Below are positions 9,246 through 16,865 of a stretch of 64,000 bases of DNA, one piece after another; the first letter of the stretch is position 1, and every line of letters begins with the position of its first letter. The notes under the pieces were generated by a model. That model saw nothing but the letters and a program-made list of their open reading frames with translations. It did no database searches and was not told where the DNA came from. Made by a program: the position numbers and the translations under genes. The stretch covers positions 124,001 through 188,000 of the forward strand of contig NZ_CP007130.1 of the NCBI RefSeq assembly GCF_000522985.1, in the 5' to 3' direction. This DNA is from Gemmatirosa kalamazoonensis. GTDB taxonomy: Bacteria; Gemmatimonadota; Gemmatimonadetes; Gemmatimonadales; Gemmatimonadaceae.

Positions 9246-9695
9246 ATGGCGCAGTTCTGGAAGGGATTGGAACGGCGCACGCGCGGAGCGAGCGTCAATC
9301 GGCGAGCGCACGTGCGCGCCGCGTGGGCGTGCGTGCGGGTCGAGAGCGTCGACTACGCGGATCGCGGCGGCGCGGTCATCGCGCGCGTGTGGGTGCGACT
9401 CGGTGCGCTGGCGCCGGCCGACGTCGCGGTGGAGCTCGTGACGCCGTCGCGCGGCGGGTGTCGCATGTGGTGCGAGCAGTCGTACCACAACGGGAGCTTC
9501 GCCTACACGGCCAGCATGGCGCGCGTGGCAGACGAGACCGAGGACACACCCGAGACGTGGACGGTGCGCGTCACGCCCGCGCGTCGGTGGATTGGCGTGC
9601 ACGGCCTTCCGCCGGTCGTCGGCGGAGTCGCCCGCGTCACTTCCGGATCAGGTCCAGCGAGAGCGCCAGCCTCACATACTCGGTGCGGTGCGTGA
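9246..9695 (+). CDS. Stand-alone C-terminal domain resembling alpha-glucan phosphorylase
   Basis: A 149-residue protein. Residues 1-125 resemble the beta-rich C-terminal tail of short-type bacterial alpha-glucan phosphorylases: a helix (FWKGLERRTRG), a strand ending VRVESVDY, the WVRLGALAPADVAVELV segment, a glycine- and aromatic-containing strand (NGSFAYTASM), and a closing strand before WTVRVTPARRW. The catalytic pyridoxal-phosphate region is absent, so it cannot be a phosphorylase by itself; it may be a carbohydrate-binding module or a relic. The last 59 bp overlap, tail to tail, the end of the response regulator gene, and the residues after GLPPVVGG probably carry no fold. It sits near glucosidase and transaldolase genes. 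Confidence 0.55.
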   Translation: MAQFWKGLERRTRGASVNRRAHVRAAWACVRVESVDYADRGGAVIARVWVRLGALAPADVAVELVTPSRGGCRMWCEQSYHNGSFAYTASMARVADETEDTPETWTVRVTPARRWIGVHGLPPVVGGVARVTSGSGPARAPASHTRCGA

Positions 9696-10395
9696 TGCCC
9701 AGCTTCTTCTCGATGCGCTGCTTATAGGTGTCGACCGTCTTGGGACTGATGTCGAGCTGCTGGCCGATCTCCACGCCGCTGTAGCCTTCGGCCATCAAGG
9801 TGACGACACGCTGCTCACGCTCGCTCAGCGACTGGAAGGCGAGCCGCCGCGCGTCCGGCGCGGCACTCTGGCGTACGGACCCCGCCAACAGACGCGCCAC
9901 GTGCGGCCGCACGTACGTGTCGCCGGACGCGACCACGCGAATCGCCGCCACGAGCTCGCGACCCGCGGCCTCCTTCGACAGGTAGCCGGTCGCGCCGTCC
10001 TTGAGGAGCGGGATCAGCTGGTCTTCCTCGGCATGCATGCTCAGGATGAGTACCTTCGGCGGATGCTCGAGCGCACACAGCGCACGCGTCGCCGTCGCGC
10101 CGTCGCCGCCGGGCATGTCCAGGTCCAGCACGACGACGTCGGGTGCGAGCTGCTCGGCCAGCGCGACGGCCTCGACTCCGTTCGACCCGTCGCCCACGAC
10201 GGTGACGTCCGGCGTCTTCTCCAGGAGCGCCCGAAGCCCCACCCGTAACACGGCGTGATCGTCGACGAGCACCACGCGCACGGGCGCCTCGCGCAGGCTC
10301 ACGCCGCGCCGCGCGTAAGGGCGTGCGGCGAGCGCCGCGGCCACTGCCTGCAGGGAGTCGGCCGATCCCGAGCCGGCCGGTGGAACAACGGACAT
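9637..10395 (-). CDS. NarL/FixJ-family response regulator
   Basis: A 252-residue regulator. After a 45-residue extension, the receiver starts at VRVVLVDDHAVLRVGL, with the acidic pair DD, the phospho-acceptor aspartate in VVVLDLDMPGGDG, and the conserved lysine in GYLSKEAAGREL. A C-terminal LuxR-type HTH follows (SLSEREQRVVTLMAEG, then SPKTVDTYKQRIEKKLG). The ATG at 10395 has GGAGG eight bases upstream. It lies 70 bp behind the receiver-kinase gene on the same strand, so the two form a two-component unit. It is a candidate reader of the TGTCGGA-type inverted repeats nearby, two of which lie upstream of its own operon; this is inference. Confidence 0.9.
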   Translation of the reverse strand: MSVVPPAGSGSADSLQAVAAALAARPYARRGVSLREAPVRVVLVDDHAVLRVGLRALLEKTPDVTVVGDGSNGVEAVALAEQLAPDVVVLDLDMPGGDGATATRALCALEHPPKVLILSMHAEEDQLIPLLKDGATGYLSKEAAGRELVAAIRVVASGDTYVRPHVARLLAGSVRQSAAPDARRLAFQSLSEREQRVVTLMAEGYSGVEIGQQLDISPKTVDTYKQRIEKKLGITHRTEYVRLALSLDLIRK

Positions 10396-10465
10396 TGCGA
10401 CCTCCAACGAGACGTGTACAACGCGCACGGCGACGGGGCCGTGCGTCGAGCACTTGCCGGAGCGG

Positions 10466-11644
10466 TCACGGCTGCTCCGGCAACACGAACGTGAACGTGC
10501 TGCCGACGCCCGGTCGGCTCTCGACCTCGATACGTCCGCCATGCCCCTCGGCGATGCCCTGCGCGATGACGAGGCCGAGCCCCGCCCCGCCGCGCCCCGT
10601 CTCATGGGCCTGCCAGAACCGGTCGAACAATCTCGGCATGTTCTCGGGGGCGATGCCACAGCCGGTGTCCTCGACCCGGAACCGGACAGCGTTGTCACCT
10701 CGGCTCACCGCGAGCGAGACGCGACCGCCGCGCGGCGTGAACTTGATCGCGTTCCCCACCAGGTTGCCGACCGCCTGCACGACCCGATCGACGTCGGCGT
10801 CGACCCACAGCGCCGACTCCGTCCGCTCGACCACCAGCGTCACGCCAGCGCCCGCCGCGGACGGCGCGAACATCGACCAGAGCATCTCCGTGATCGCCTG
10901 CGCGGTCATCGGCTCCCGATGGATGGTCAGCCCCCCGGCTTCGATCGCCGTGACGTCGAGCAGGTCCCGGATGATGCGCAGCGCCCACTCGCTCGATCGC
11001 ACGATGGCGCTCGCCAGAACGGACGGATCGCCGCTCCCGTCGAGCAGCGCGTTCCCCGACACCGCGATGGCGGTGAGCGGGCTGCGCAGGTCGTGCGAGA
11101 CCATGCCGAGGACCTCGTCGCGGACACGCGTCGCTCGCTCCGCTGCGGCGCGCGCCTCGCGTTCCCGCACTAGCAATCCCTCGCGCTCGCGGCGCAGGCG
11201 TTGACGTTCGATCGCGTGCCGAACGGCGTGGCGCACGACGCGCCCGTCGTCCTGTCGCTTGGTCAGATAGTCCTGCGCGCCGGCCTTCACGGCCGCGACC
11301 GCGAGCGCGTCGTCGGCGGCTTCCGCCATCACCACGACCGGGACGTCGGGTGCCGCGGCGACCAGGGTCGCCACGCCGGCGAGGCCGCGGCCATCAGGCA
11401 GCGACAGGTCGAACAGGACGACGTCGAACCGTAGGCGCGCGAGCCGCTCGCACGCCTGCGCCATCCGCGACACGCGCTCGACGTCGCCGGTGCTCCTGCA
11501 CTCGGCGCAGTCGCCGAAGTATCCCGCGATCGTCGCCGCATCCGCCGCGTCGTGCTCGACGAGCAGCACGCGCAGGCGACGCGGTGCGTCGTGAGTCGTG
11601 GGCGGCGCGGCCGGCGCCGCTCGGTCCGTCGAGCTCGTGATCAT
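10466..11644 (-). CDS. Receiver-histidine kinase hybrid
   Basis: A 392-residue soluble protein: an N-terminal receiver (LRVLLVEHDAADAA; phospho-acceptor in VVLFDLSLPDGRG; lysine in AGAQDYLTK), a coiled-coil linker rich in Arg and Glu (about 140-175), HisKA with H-box MVSHDLRSP, and an ATPase domain with NLVGNAIKFT, VEDTGCGIA, FDRFWQ and GGAGLGLVIAQG. There is no membrane or PAS sensor, so it probably receives phosphate or a partner signal through its receiver. The ATG at 11644 is preceded by GAGAG. First gene of an operon with the NarL regulator. Upstream DNA carries an inverted repeat at 11724-11742 and two half-sites further out. Confidence 0.88.
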   Translation of the reverse strand: MITSSTDRAAPAAPPTTHDAPRRLRVLLVEHDAADAATIAGYFGDCAECRSTGDVERVSRMAQACERLARLRFDVVLFDLSLPDGRGLAGVATLVAAAPDVPVVVMAEAADDALAVAAVKAGAQDYLTKRQDDGRVVRHAVRHAIERQRLRREREGLLVREREARAAAERATRVRDEVLGMVSHDLRSPLTAIAVSGNALLDGSGDPSVLASAIVRSSEWALRIIRDLLDVTAIEAGGLTIHREPMTAQAITEMLWSMFAPSAAGAGVTLVVERTESALWVDADVDRVVQAVGNLVGNAIKFTPRGGRVSLAVSRGDNAVRFRVEDTGCGIAPENMPRLFDRFWQAHETGRGGAGLGLVIAQGIAEGHGGRIEVESRPGVGSTFTFVLPEQP

Positions 11645-11973
11645 GACGCTCTCTGCGAGGAAAACCGGCTCCCGGCATGGCCCCGACCGGTACCGCAAGC
11701 TCTCCCCGGTGTCGGCCGGTTGCTGTCAGATATACGCCGACAGCGCGTCAAACGCTCCGATAGCCACGCCACCCCGCCGTGCCAACCTCCAGTCCGGAGG
11801 GCGGTGCAGCTTCTGTCGGACAATCCGGTCGCCATCGGCACGCTGCTCCGACAGACCGGTCCTTCGCGCTGGCCTAACCTGCGAGGGAAGGCGGTGCCGC
11901 CTGCGGCATCCGGGAACGTCTCCCAACCACCCCGCGTCCAGTACAGGGGCGCGAACCGAGCGGGAAGGCCAAC
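11645..11973. other. Divergent promoter region with TGTCGGA-type sites
   Basis: A 329-bp region between the kinase operon and a rightward small-gene pair. It holds the imperfect dyad at 11724-11742, a TGTCGGA at 11814-11820 and an inverted TCCGACA at 11847-11853 (26 bp apart), and a near-octamer GCCTAACC at 11873. No gene is supported. Confidence 0.55.
11724..11742. promoter_or_regulatory. Imperfect 7-5-7 inverted repeat, candidate operator
   Basis: TGTCAGA, TATAC, GCCGACA: five of seven arm pairs match. It is about 80 bp upstream of the receiver-kinase start, so it may mediate autoregulation of this two-component operon. Confidence 0.45.
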
Positions 11974-12336
11974 ATGCGAGAAGACATCGAGTCCCGCGAC
12001 ACACGACGCAACGGTCCGATGACGTCACGAATGGACGGCATCGAAGATCTCATCGGCGGATCCTCGCCGACGGATGCGCGCGTGCGCGCGGTCGACCATC
12101 ACCAGGTTGAAGGCCGGCACTTCCACTGGCCTGAGACCGAGCGGACGCGCGCCGTGTGGGTCGACTGGGAGTGGCGCGCCTGGGGTGTCGGCCAACGCGC
12201 CAGGGCCGCCGTGCGCCGTGCCTGGCAGAGCCTCATGACGCGCGGTCACGGCCATGACGTGGGGGGTGATCACGGCGATCATCCGATGCACGTGACGCCG
12301 GCACCCATCGACGAGCCGCGTGTGCCGCGGCCATGA
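11974..12336 (+). CDS. Hypothetical protein, upstream partner of the next gene
   Basis: A 120-residue protein of unknown function, rich in His, Arg and Trp, with no membrane segment. The central WVDWEWRAWGVGQRARAAVRRAWQSL could be an amphipathic helix, and the C terminus is His/Asp rich (RGHGHDVGGDHGDH). The ATG follows GAAGG at a good distance; a second in-frame ATG lies at 12019. Its TGA overlaps the ATG of the next gene as ATGA, which supports both being real. I do not recognise a family. Confidence 0.55.
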   Translation: MREDIESRDTRRNGPMTSRMDGIEDLIGGSSPTDARVRAVDHHQVEGRHFHWPETERTRAVWVDWEWRAWGVGQRARAAVRRAWQSLMTRGHGHDVGGDHGDHPMHVTPAPIDEPRVPRP

Positions 12337-12806
12337 CGTCGCGCGAGACGCGCACATCGGCTGCGGCCGCGCGGCCGGAGCCCGACGTCGCGGTCGACGC
12401 CGTTGGGCTGGGCTACCGCGTGTGCGGCGGCCGACTCCACGTGAGTTACCCGCATCGCGGAAGCGATGGAGAAGTCACCTACCGGAGCGGCTTCGCGCTC
12501 GGCGCACTACCCCCCGCGTACTGGACGGATCCGCCGAACGCCATCACCGCGGCGCGCGTCGCCCTTTGGACGGCGCTGATCGGGTACCTCCGCGCGTGCG
12601 CGCCGCGTGGCGACGGCGTCGCGGCACGGAGGCACCCATCCGCCCCCAGCGAGGAGGATGTCGATGCCGCCTCGGACATGAGCTTTCCGGCCAGTGACCC
12701 GCCGGCGTGGATGGGGTCCATGGCGTGCATCGCGTCCGGCGACGCCGAACGGCGCCCGGGCGTGTCCGAATCGCCTAACGCTTCCGCCGCGAAGCGAGCT
12801 TCCTGA
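12333..12806 (+). CDS. Hypothetical protein with SFPASDPPAW motif
   Basis: A 157-residue protein of unknown function. The middle contains DAASDMSFPASDPPAW, a short motif found in many small hypothetical proteins of soil bacteria. The N-terminal half holds short strands (GYRVCGGRLHVSYPHRGSDG) and a helix (ITAARVALWTALIGYLRAC). It is coupled to the preceding gene by an ATGA overlap. The 3' end overlaps the convergent DUF2945 gene by 32 bp and contains a GCCTAACG octamer (12773-12780), whose other strand forms that gene's stop codon. Confidence 0.65.
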   Translation: MTSRETRTSAAAARPEPDVAVDAVGLGYRVCGGRLHVSYPHRGSDGEVTYRSGFALGALPPAYWTDPPNAITAARVALWTALIGYLRACAPRGDGVAARRHPSAPSEEDVDAASDMSFPASDPPAWMGSMACIASGDAERRPGVSESPNASAAKRAS

Positions 12807-13005
12807 GCGCCGAGCCTTTGTGCATCGCGATGTGGTCGGTCAGGTCGCTCTGGATCTCGTACTGCGGTTCCTCGGGGCTCGCGTGGACCGTATAGCCTTT
12901 GAACCGGATCGGCGACGTCACGACCCGAATGATCGTACCGCGAACGCGACCCGCCTCCGAGTTCCAGCTCACGTGATCGCCGCGCTCGAACCGACAGGCC
13001 CTCAT
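12775..13005 (-). CDS. DUF2945 (Tudor-like HVA1 family) small protein
   Basis: A 76-residue protein. FERGDHVSWNSEAGRVRGTI, the strand IIRVVTSPIRFKGYTVHAS, and EPQYEIQSDLTDHIAMHKGSALR (split across the domain end) are characteristic of DUF2945, a small beta-barrel, Tudor-like domain. The ATG at 13005 has GGAGGC nine bases upstream; the open frame reaches further but without a comparable site. The stop TAG is supplied by the octamer CGTTAGGC. It is adjacent to and divergent from the AlkA-like gene, whose first possible ATG overlaps this start. Confidence 0.85.
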   Translation of the reverse strand: MRACRFERGDHVSWNSEAGRVRGTIIRVVTSPIRFKGYTVHASPEEPQYEIQSDLTDHIAMHKGSALRKLASRRKR

Positions 13006-14029
13006 GACGAACGCCTCCGCATGGGTCGATAGGACCGTGTCGCAATCGCGGGACCAAGCCACTCCACGTGACGACGCGAGCGCCCAGGTGGCGAGTAGGC
13101 GTGACGCGCTATCGGTCACGCCGCCGTATCGCCTCGATCTCACGGCGAGCGCGCTGCGGCGCCTGCCTAGCAACGTCGTAGACGTGCTGACGCCGGATGG
13201 AGCTTACCTGCGCGTTCTCGCCGGCGCGCACGGTCATGTCGTCGTACACGTCTCACAGACCGGACCCACACGGCTCGAGCTGCTGATCACCGGCGACGTG
13301 CGTGACCACGCTGTCGCGCGCGACGCGGCCCGTCGGATGCTCGGCGTACGCTGCGATCTCACGTCGTTCGATCGAGCGTCGGCGCGGATTCCGTGGCTCG
13401 CGCCGCTGGCCAGGCGCATGCGCGGCCTGAAGCCGCCGCGCTACGCGTGTCTCTGGGAAGCGTTCGTGAACGCCATCGTGTTCCAGCAGGTGAGCCTGGC
13501 CGCGGCGAGCGCGATCACGCAGCGGCTCGTCGTCGCGCTCGGGGCGCCCCTACTGTACGCGGGTGTGCCGCTCTACGTATTCCCGAGCGCGGAGCAGGTG
13601 CTCGGCGCCGATGACGCTCTTCTGCACGCGACCGGGCTCAGTGCGAGCAAGCGCGTGACGCTGCGCCGCGTCGCGACCGCCATCGTAGCCGGCTCGATGT
13701 CCGAACGACTGCTCGCGGCCTGCACGAGCCCGCAGGCCGCGGCGCGCCTCTCCGAGATCAAGGGGATCGGACCATGGTCGGCCGCGGTCATCCTCCTCCG
13801 GGGTCTCGGGCGGCTCGACGTCTTTCCCGCTAACGACAGCAGCGTGCGTCGCAACATCGTCATGATGGCCCCGTCGCAGCGCGTCGACCTCGTACGGACG
13901 GTCGCCGCGTTGCAGCCGCAGCAAGGCCTGCTGTATTACCATCTGCTGCTCGCGCGCCTGGAAGCCCGAGGCGGCCTGGGAGCCGCGTCGGTGTCAGCGC
14001 TCGGCCGCGCTCCGGCTATCTCCTCGTGA
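13004..14029 (+). CDS. DNA-3-methyladenine glycosylase, AlkA-like
   Basis: A base-excision-repair glycosylase of up to 341 residues. The helix-hairpin-helix element is clear: LSEIKGIGPWSAAVILLRG, followed by LDVFPANDSSVRR, whose aspartate is the catalytic position of the HhH-GPD family. WEAFVNAIVFQQVS is the typical preceding helix. The N-terminal beta domain (RLDLTASALRRLPSNVVDV) matches the AlkA arrangement. The first ATG overlaps the divergent DUF2945 start, which leaves no room for a promoter, so an in-frame GTG at 13088 is a realistic alternative start. It removes alkylated purines; adjacency to DUF2945 may reflect a shared stress promoter. Confidence 0.85.
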   Translation: MTNASAWVDRTVSQSRDQATPRDDASAQVASRRDALSVTPPYRLDLTASALRRLPSNVVDVLTPDGAYLRVLAGAHGHVVVHVSQTGPTRLELLITGDVRDHAVARDAARRMLGVRCDLTSFDRASARIPWLAPLARRMRGLKPPRYACLWEAFVNAIVFQQVSLAAASAITQRLVVALGAPLLYAGVPLYVFPSAEQVLGADDALLHATGLSASKRVTLRRVATAIVAGSMSERLLAACTSPQAAARLSEIKGIGPWSAAVILLRGLGRLDVFPANDSSVRRNIVMMAPSQRVDLVRTVAALQPQQGLLYYHLLLARLEARGGLGAASVSALGRAPAISS

Positions 14030-14696
14030 CCGTTCGCGTGGAGCCCGATTACCGCCTCCGCCTAACGGTTGTCGATACGGCACCGGGTCGCCAGTACCAT
14101 CGTGGCGTGTCGGATGAATCCCGCCGTCGCCACCAAGACTGTCCGACAGACGGGTGAGCGCGTGCAGCCTAGTCTGACTCGCCACGGGCCGCTCGCCGGG
14201 AACCCAGGCGTTCGGCGCGGACCGGGATACGCGGACCCAATCGAGTCGGAGAACCGCCGCCGTGTCGAGACCGAGGGAGTGCGACATCATCCGGAGCGGC
14301 CGCGTGCGCACGCTCCGCGTGGATCTAAGTGGCTCGGTAGACGCTGTGGGAAGGCTCGGCCGACGCGTGCAGGCGCTCGCACGCCGCGTCCGGGCCATGC
14401 TGTCCCCGTGGGTTCGCGCCGGCGAGGATGACACGACCGCGCGGTCCTCGCTTGCAGAGGGGGGTGTTGAACGGGTGCGGTCTGGCCTGGCGTGGCGTGC
14501 CCCACGGACGCGGCGCGAGGAGCTTCGATTCGACGGCCACCGTGCCGATTCGCTTGCGTTAGGCCTCGGTGCGTCTCGCCGCCCCAACCGGCGAGCAGGG
14601 CAGCCGTCACCCCGATCCCTCGGCGCGACGACGGGGTCGCGGTGCGTGGACGTCAGCCGCACAGACTTCGGCCCACCCGCGCCGTCGGGCACCCTG
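14030..14696. other. Long intergenic region upstream of the oxidase
   Basis: A 667-bp region whose open frames are Arg-rich on both strands and look non-coding. It contains GCCTAACG at 14060-14067 and the inverted octamer CGTTAGGC at 14557-14564, and a TGTCGGA (14108-14114) paired with an inverted TCCGACA (14142-14148) 27 bp away. These are likely regulatory sites for the oxidase gene. Confidence 0.5.
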
Positions 14697-14852
14697 ATGC
14701 CGGACCACTCGTGGCTCGGGTGGTGGCCGATGACGGGCTGGCACTTCGGGTTGCTGATCCAGGCGATGGCGCCGCTCAGCGCAAGCGCGCTCGCGAGCGC
14801 GCTTGCGGAACAGAGCGCGAACGATCCGAGGCACGTCCGCCCCCGCGCCTGA
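14697..14852 (+). CDS. Possible small Trp-rich membrane protein upstream of cox1
   Basis: A 51-residue open frame, MPDHSWLGWWPMTGWHFGLL then IQAMAPLSASALASAL. The first 25 residues are hydrophobic and aromatic, as in tiny oxidase-associated peptides, and the stop sits one base before the cox1 ATG. There is no clear ribosome site and the frame is open far upstream, so it may be chance. No family recognised. Confidence 0.3.
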   Translation: MPDHSWLGWWPMTGWHFGLLIQAMAPLSASALASALAEQSANDPRHVRPRA

Positions 14853-14853
14853 C

Positions 14854-16854
14854 ATGCACGCGATCAGTCAGCCAGCCGTGGCACCCCGCCCCGTCCTCCG
14901 CGCTCAGACGTCCGATGGCGTGTGGGGCTGGATCACCACGGTCGATCACAAGCGAATCGGGAAACTCTATCTCTTCACATCCCTCTTCTTCTTTCTCGTC
15001 GGCGGGATCGAGGCGGGGCTGATTCGCGCGCAGCTGGCGGGGCCCAACATGCGCGTGCTCTCGGCCGAGACGTACAACCAGATCTTCACGATGCACGGCA
15101 CGACCATGATCTTCCTCGCCGTCATGCCACTCGCGGCGGCGTTCTTCAACTTCCTGGTCCCGCTGCAGATCGGCGCGCGCGACGTGGCGTTCCCGCGGCT
15201 TAACGCCTTCTCGTATTGGATCTATCTGTTAGGCGGCATCATCATCACGGTGCCGATCTTCTTCCGCGCCGCGCCCGACGGCGGGTGGTTCAACTACGCG
15301 CCGCTGTCCACGAAGCAGTCGTCGCCCGGGATCAACGTCGACTTCTGGGCGGTGGGCGTGCAGATCCTGGGGCTCTCCACACTGGCGGCGTCGATAAACT
15401 TCATCACGACGATCCTGAACCTGCGCGCGCCGGGCATGAACCTGATGCGCATGCCGCAGTTCACGTGGAACGTGCTCGTCGTGCAGTTCATGGTGCTGCT
15501 TGCCTTTCCGGTGCTCACGATCGCTGTGCAGTTCCTCATCTTCGACCGCTTCTTCGGGACGAACTTCTACACCACGGCGGCGGGTGCCGACCCACTGCTC
15601 TGGCAGCACCTGTTCTGGATCTTCGGCCACCCCGAGGTCTACATCCTCATCCTGCCGGCGTTCGGGCTCACGTCGGAGGTGGTGCCCGTGTTCAGCCGCA
15701 AGCCGCTGTTCGGCTACCCGGCGATGATCTACGCGACCATCCTGATCGGGTTCTTCGGCTTCGGCGTGTGGGCGCACCACATGTTCGCCGCGGGGATGGG
15801 CCCCGTCGCCGACGCGGCGTTCAGCCTGACGACGATGCTGATCGCGATCCCGACAGGCGTGAAGATCTTCAACTGGATCTCCACGATGTGGGGCGGTTCG
15901 ATCCGCTTCACGACGGCGATGCTCTTCGCGATCGGGCTCGTGTCGTCGTTCACGATTGGCGGCATCTCCGGCGTGATGCACGCGTCGCCGCCGGCGGACC
16001 TGCAGCAGACCGACACGTACTTCATCGTCGCGCACATCCACTACGTGCTGTTCGGCGGGTCGATGTTCGGCCTGTTCGCCGGCATCTATCACTACTTCCC
16101 CAAGATGTTCGGTCGCCTGCTCGACGAGCGACTGGGCAAGGCGCACTTCTGGCTGGCGCTGGTCGGACTGCACGTGACCTTCTTCCCGATGCACTTCTCG
16201 GGGCTGTTAGGCATGCCGCGCCGCATCTACACGTACGACGCGTCGCAGGGGTACACGGGCTTCAACCAGATCGCGACGGCGGGCTACGGTTTCCTGTTCG
16301 TCTCCGTTCTGATCTTCCTGTACAATGCGGCCCGCAGCATGCGCTCCGGCCGCGTCGCCGGGAACGACCCCTGGCAGGCGGGCACGCTCGAGTGGAGCAT
16401 CTCGTCGCCGCCGCCGGACTACAACTTCGCCGAACTCCCGCGCGTGACGTCGCGCTACCCACTCTGGGATCTCACGCAGCCGGAGCTCACGCGCGAGGTG
16501 CCACACTCGACGCGCGGGGACGAGCGGTTAGGCATCTCGGTCGCGGCCGGCATGAACGGCCAAGAAGTCGCCGTGACGCACCCGAACCCCGCGATCAGCG
16601 GGCGCGAGATCGCCGGGGCTGGCATGCACGAGGAGCCGGCGGTCCAGCGCACGGCTCACGAGCTGGGCATCCTGATGCCCACGCCGACGATCATGCCGCT
16701 CGTGTGCGCGGGCGGCGTGGCGGTAATGTTCTGCGGCCTCTTGGTGCTCGAGCGCAGCACCGCGGCGGGCGTCGGCGTCATGGTGTGCGGGGCGGTCTGG
16801 TGGGTGTCCGCACTCTATGGCTGGCTCACCACGCCGCTCGAGCGCGCGGCCTGA
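14854..16854 (+). CDS. ctaD: Cytochrome c oxidase subunit I (haem-copper, A-type)
   Basis: A 666-residue haem-copper oxidase catalytic subunit in the inner membrane. Visible features: TVDHKRIGKLYL at the first helix; MHGTTMIF with a haem a histidine; GARDVAFPRLN, the proton-entry region; WIFGHPEVYILILP with the Cu-B histidine, the cross-linked tyrosine and the D-channel glutamate; WAHHMF with two Cu-B histidines; the K-channel PTGVK; and DTYFIVAHIHYVLFGG with the haem ligands. The ATG at 14854 was chosen because upstream residues are not conserved-looking. The last 120 residues add a hydrophilic stretch and two further helices. Subunits II and III are not nearby, so the complex must draw partners from elsewhere. 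An ATPase of the Mrp family follows 11 bp downstream. Confidence 0.93.
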   Translation: MHAISQPAVAPRPVLRAQTSDGVWGWITTVDHKRIGKLYLFTSLFFFLVGGIEAGLIRAQLAGPNMRVLSAETYNQIFTMHGTTMIFLAVMPLAAAFFNFLVPLQIGARDVAFPRLNAFSYWIYLLGGIIITVPIFFRAAPDGGWFNYAPLSTKQSSPGINVDFWAVGVQILGLSTLAASINFITTILNLRAPGMNLMRMPQFTWNVLVVQFMVLLAFPVLTIAVQFLIFDRFFGTNFYTTAAGADPLLWQHLFWIFGHPEVYILILPAFGLTSEVVPVFSRKPLFGYPAMIYATILIGFFGFGVWAHHMFAAGMGPVADAAFSLTTMLIAIPTGVKIFNWISTMWGGSIRFTTAMLFAIGLVSSFTIGGISGVMHASPPADLQQTDTYFIVAHIHYVLFGGSMFGLFAGIYHYFPKMFGRLLDERLGKAHFWLALVGLHVTFFPMHFSGLLGMPRRIYTYDASQGYTGFNQIATAGYGFLFVSVLIFLYNAARSMRSGRVAGNDPWQAGTLEWSISSPPPDYNFAELPRVTSRYPLWDLTQPELTREVPHSTRGDERLGISVAAGMNGQEVAVTHPNPAISGREIAGAGMHEEPAVQRTAHELGILMPTPTIMPLVCAGGVAVMFCGLLVLERSTAAGVGVMVCGAVWWVSALYGWLTTPLERAA

Positions 16855-16865
16855 CGCGGCCTGAG

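Noticed and set aside
14262-14696. Gene upstream of the oxidase
   Set aside because: Composition is Arg/Ser-rich with no domain-like pattern; both strands are equally open, as expected in GC-rich non-coding DNA.
15216-16865. Long open frame overlapping cox1
   Set aside because: It is an Arg/His-rich shadow of the oxidase gene; only the part from 16866, the Mrp-like ATPase, is real.
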